Origin: Chloroflexota bacterium
GTDB taxonomy: Bacteria; Chloroflexota; Dormibacteria; Dormibacterales; Dormibacteraceae
Length of the DNA: 32,106 bases
Direction of reading: 5' to 3'
Assembly (NCBI GenBank): GCA_005880915.1
Contig: VBIW01000031.1
Span: 1 to 32,106 of the forward strand
Shown here: in pieces, positions 30,765 to 32,106 of the stretch
Layout of the letters: the number at the start of each line of letters is the position of its first letter
Position numbering within the stretch: position 1 is the first letter of the stretch
Made by a program: the position numbers and the translations under genes
Notes under the pieces: model-generated
The model's database searches: none
What the model saw: the letters and a program-made list of their open reading frames with translations, nothing else
Told to the model about the DNA's origin: nothing

Positions 30765-32106
30765 ATGGCAACGATCGAAGTAACGAGCCCTGCGGCCTCC
30801 CACCTTGAGCCGGACGGGGGTGTCAACACCCCCCTGCTCGCTCTCCAGGCCGGGATTCGGCGCCTAGGTCGTTACCCGTTGCTGGCCAGCGTATTTGTCA
30901 TCACGACGCTGGCGCAGGGCGTGTTACAGGGGCTCATCGTCTGGGCGTTGCGTCACGTCCTCCTGGACTTCAGTGGCGAGCGCACCTTCTCGCTCGGTGT
31001 GCTCGTGTGGGGCGCGCTCTTGATCCTCGGCGCGTGGTCGCTCCGGGCATTTTGCACGTTCGTGGGCGAGCTGACGTCGTCGCGGCTCGCGCACCACGTC
31101 GAGATCGATTCCATGCAGAAGGTTCTCGCCAAGCTGCTGACGTTCTCCGTGCGATTCTTCGATCGCAGCAGCCAGGGCGACCTGGTCATGGCGACCTATC
31201 ACGACCTGAAAGGCGTCCGGACGGTCACGCTGGCCCTGGGCCAGATCGTGCTGGCGGCGTCCCGCGTAGCCGGGTTGGCGGTGGTGGCGTGGCTCATCAG
31301 TCCCCGGCTCGCGTTGATCGGCTTTTTCGCTGCTCCACTGGGGGCGATTCCGGCGTATTGGTTCGGGCGGAGAATCACGGAGGCGGCGTGGGCGGAGCGC
31401 CGCGCCACCGAGACCCTCTACGACAGCTTCCTGCAGACGTCCACGGGGATACGGGTCATCAAGGTCAATCGCAGCGAGCCCAAGCTGCTCGAGCGCGCGC
31501 GCCGCATCAGCAGCGAGCTGTACCGCAGCACGATTCGCCAGGTCCGCAACTCCGGTGTCGCCCGCCTGCTGCTCGAATCGGTGTCGGGATTGGGGTTGAT
31601 TGCGGTCCTGATCGTGGGCGGTCGCGACGTGGCCATGGGCACGCTCGACTGGCAGTCGCTCATGGGCCTGTTGATCGCCGTCATGGCGGTCTACGCCCCA
31701 ATCTTGGCCCTGTTGGGCGTGTTCAGTTCGGTGCGCTCGGTCATTCCCAATCTGCACCGCGTGGAGACCATTCTCGCGATGCCGGCGGAGCTCCCCGATT
31801 CGCCCGACGCGCGGTCGCTCGCCGGCGCGCCCCAGCGGATCGAGCTGCGAGACGTGTGGTTCGCGTACGACGAGCCGGACCCCGTGCTCCAGTCGGTCTC
31901 GGCCACGTTTCGCGCGGGCGAGAAGATCGGCATCGTGGGGCCCTCAGGCGCCGGCAAGTCGACGCTGCTGGCGCTGCTGCTGCGGCTGTACGATCCGACG
32001 CGGGGGAGCATTCTCTTCGATGGGACGGAGCTGCGGCAGATCCGGCACGCGGATCTCCTGGACCGGTGTGCCATCGTGTTGCAGGAGCCGTTCCTCTTTA
32101 TCGATA
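30765..32106 (+). CDS. ABC transporter, fused permease/ATP-binding protein (exporter), 3'-truncated
   Basis: The frame is open from ATG 30765 to the window edge (447 codons, unfinished). The N-terminal ~310 residues are a type I exporter membrane domain (hydrophobic segments at LLASVFVITTLAQGVLQGLI, LVWGALLILGAWSL, VLAASRVAGLAVVAWLIS, ALIGFFAAPLGAIPAYW, GLGLIAVLIVGG and LLIAVMAVYAPILALLGVF). Then comes the ATPase domain with IELRDVWFAYDEPDPVL, Walker A GPSGAGKST (about residues 392-400) and a Q-loop QEPFLF just before the edge. Walker B and the signature motif lie outside. It is MsbA-like in layout. The promoter copy shared with neuB suggests export of the glycan or its lipid precursor; export of the lasso peptide is an alternative, since no lasso D transporter is otherwise seen. 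Confidence 0.88.
   Translation, partial: MATIEVTSPAASHLEPDGGVNTPLLALQAGIRRLGRYPLLASVFVITTLAQGVLQGLIVWALRHVLLDFSGERTFSLGVLVWGALLILGAWSLRAFCTFVGELTSSRLAHHVEIDSMQKVLAKLLTFSVRFFDRSSQGDLVMATYHDLKGVRTVTLALGQIVLAASRVAGLAVVAWLISPRLALIGFFAAPLGAIPAYWFGRRITEAAWAERRATETLYDSFLQTSTGIRVIKVNRSEPKLLERARRISSELYRSTIRQVRNSGVARLLLESVSGLGLIAVLIVGGRDVAMGTLDWQSLMGLLIAVMAVYAPILALLGVFSSVRSVIPNLHRVETILAMPAELPDSPDARSLAGAPQRIELRDVWFAYDEPDPVLQSVSATFRAGEKIGIVGPSGAGKSTLLALLLRLYDPTRGSILFDGTELRQIRHADLLDRCAIVLQEPFLFID

Noticed and set aside
30751..30783. Ten-codon ATG frame (MLSTPWQRSK) as a leader peptide for the exporter
   Set aside because: No attenuator-type codon run or hairpin was seen and the frame overlaps the exporter start; likely incidental.
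1..32106. tRNA, rRNA, insertion sequences and integrase genes
   Set aside because: None was recognised on either strand by eye. In particular, no transposase or recombinase flanks the putative 10-22 kb insert.

Overview
The window is a single high-GC bacterial segment with densely packed genes, frequent GTG starts and stop/start overlaps. Gene content plus abundant GGGATGC/GCATCCC heptamer arrays fit an uncultured Gemmatimonadota-type genome. That assignment is inference: no rRNA or other marker gene is present.

Left block (1-5.85 kb, + strand except one gene) is housekeeping: the 3' part of a tRNA nucleotidyltransferase, a ZIP metal transporter, a four-helix-bundle protein on the opposite strand, rarA, a LEA14-like lipoprotein candidate, a small hypothetical gene and hflX. 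Only this block carries the heptamer arrays. They lie between genes and inside reading frames, always as a G-rich array followed by a C-rich array.

The lasso peptide locus is split. On the minus strand at 5.89-9.98 kb lie a 44-aa precursor, an HPr-kinase-like kinase, the asparagine-synthetase-like cyclase and a nucleotidyltransferase. The leader-binding protein (B1) and leader peptidase (B2) lie about 12 kb away at 21.98-22.65 kb, also on the minus strand. B2 stops before its catalytic His. Reading B1-B2-[insert]-N-C-K-A, the locus looks like one operon interrupted by a second gene cluster.

The interrupting cluster (10.2-21.96 kb) has two convergent arms. The + arm encodes a GNAT acetyltransferase, a SAM methyltransferase, a GH3-type acyl-amide synthetase, an enolase-superfamily enzyme, a free-standing acyl carrier protein, an AMP-forming acid ligase and a UbiD-type decarboxylase. 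The - arm encodes an alpha/beta hydrolase with a Cys nucleophile, a fumarate-reductase-like flavoprotein and a frameshifted SDR. I do not recognise this combination as a described pathway. It could build a carrier-bound or N-acyl-amino-acid small molecule.

The right block (22.66-32.1 kb) is for surface glycans: a FlaA1/CapD-like sugar-nucleotide dehydratase/epimerase (-), then a + strand sialic-acid-type operon (neuB with an internal deletion, neuC, polysaccharide deacetylase, neuA, GT-B-like transferase), then an ABC exporter cut by the window edge. neuB and the exporter are each preceded by a diverged copy of the same ~165-nt promoter region, which suggests shared control.
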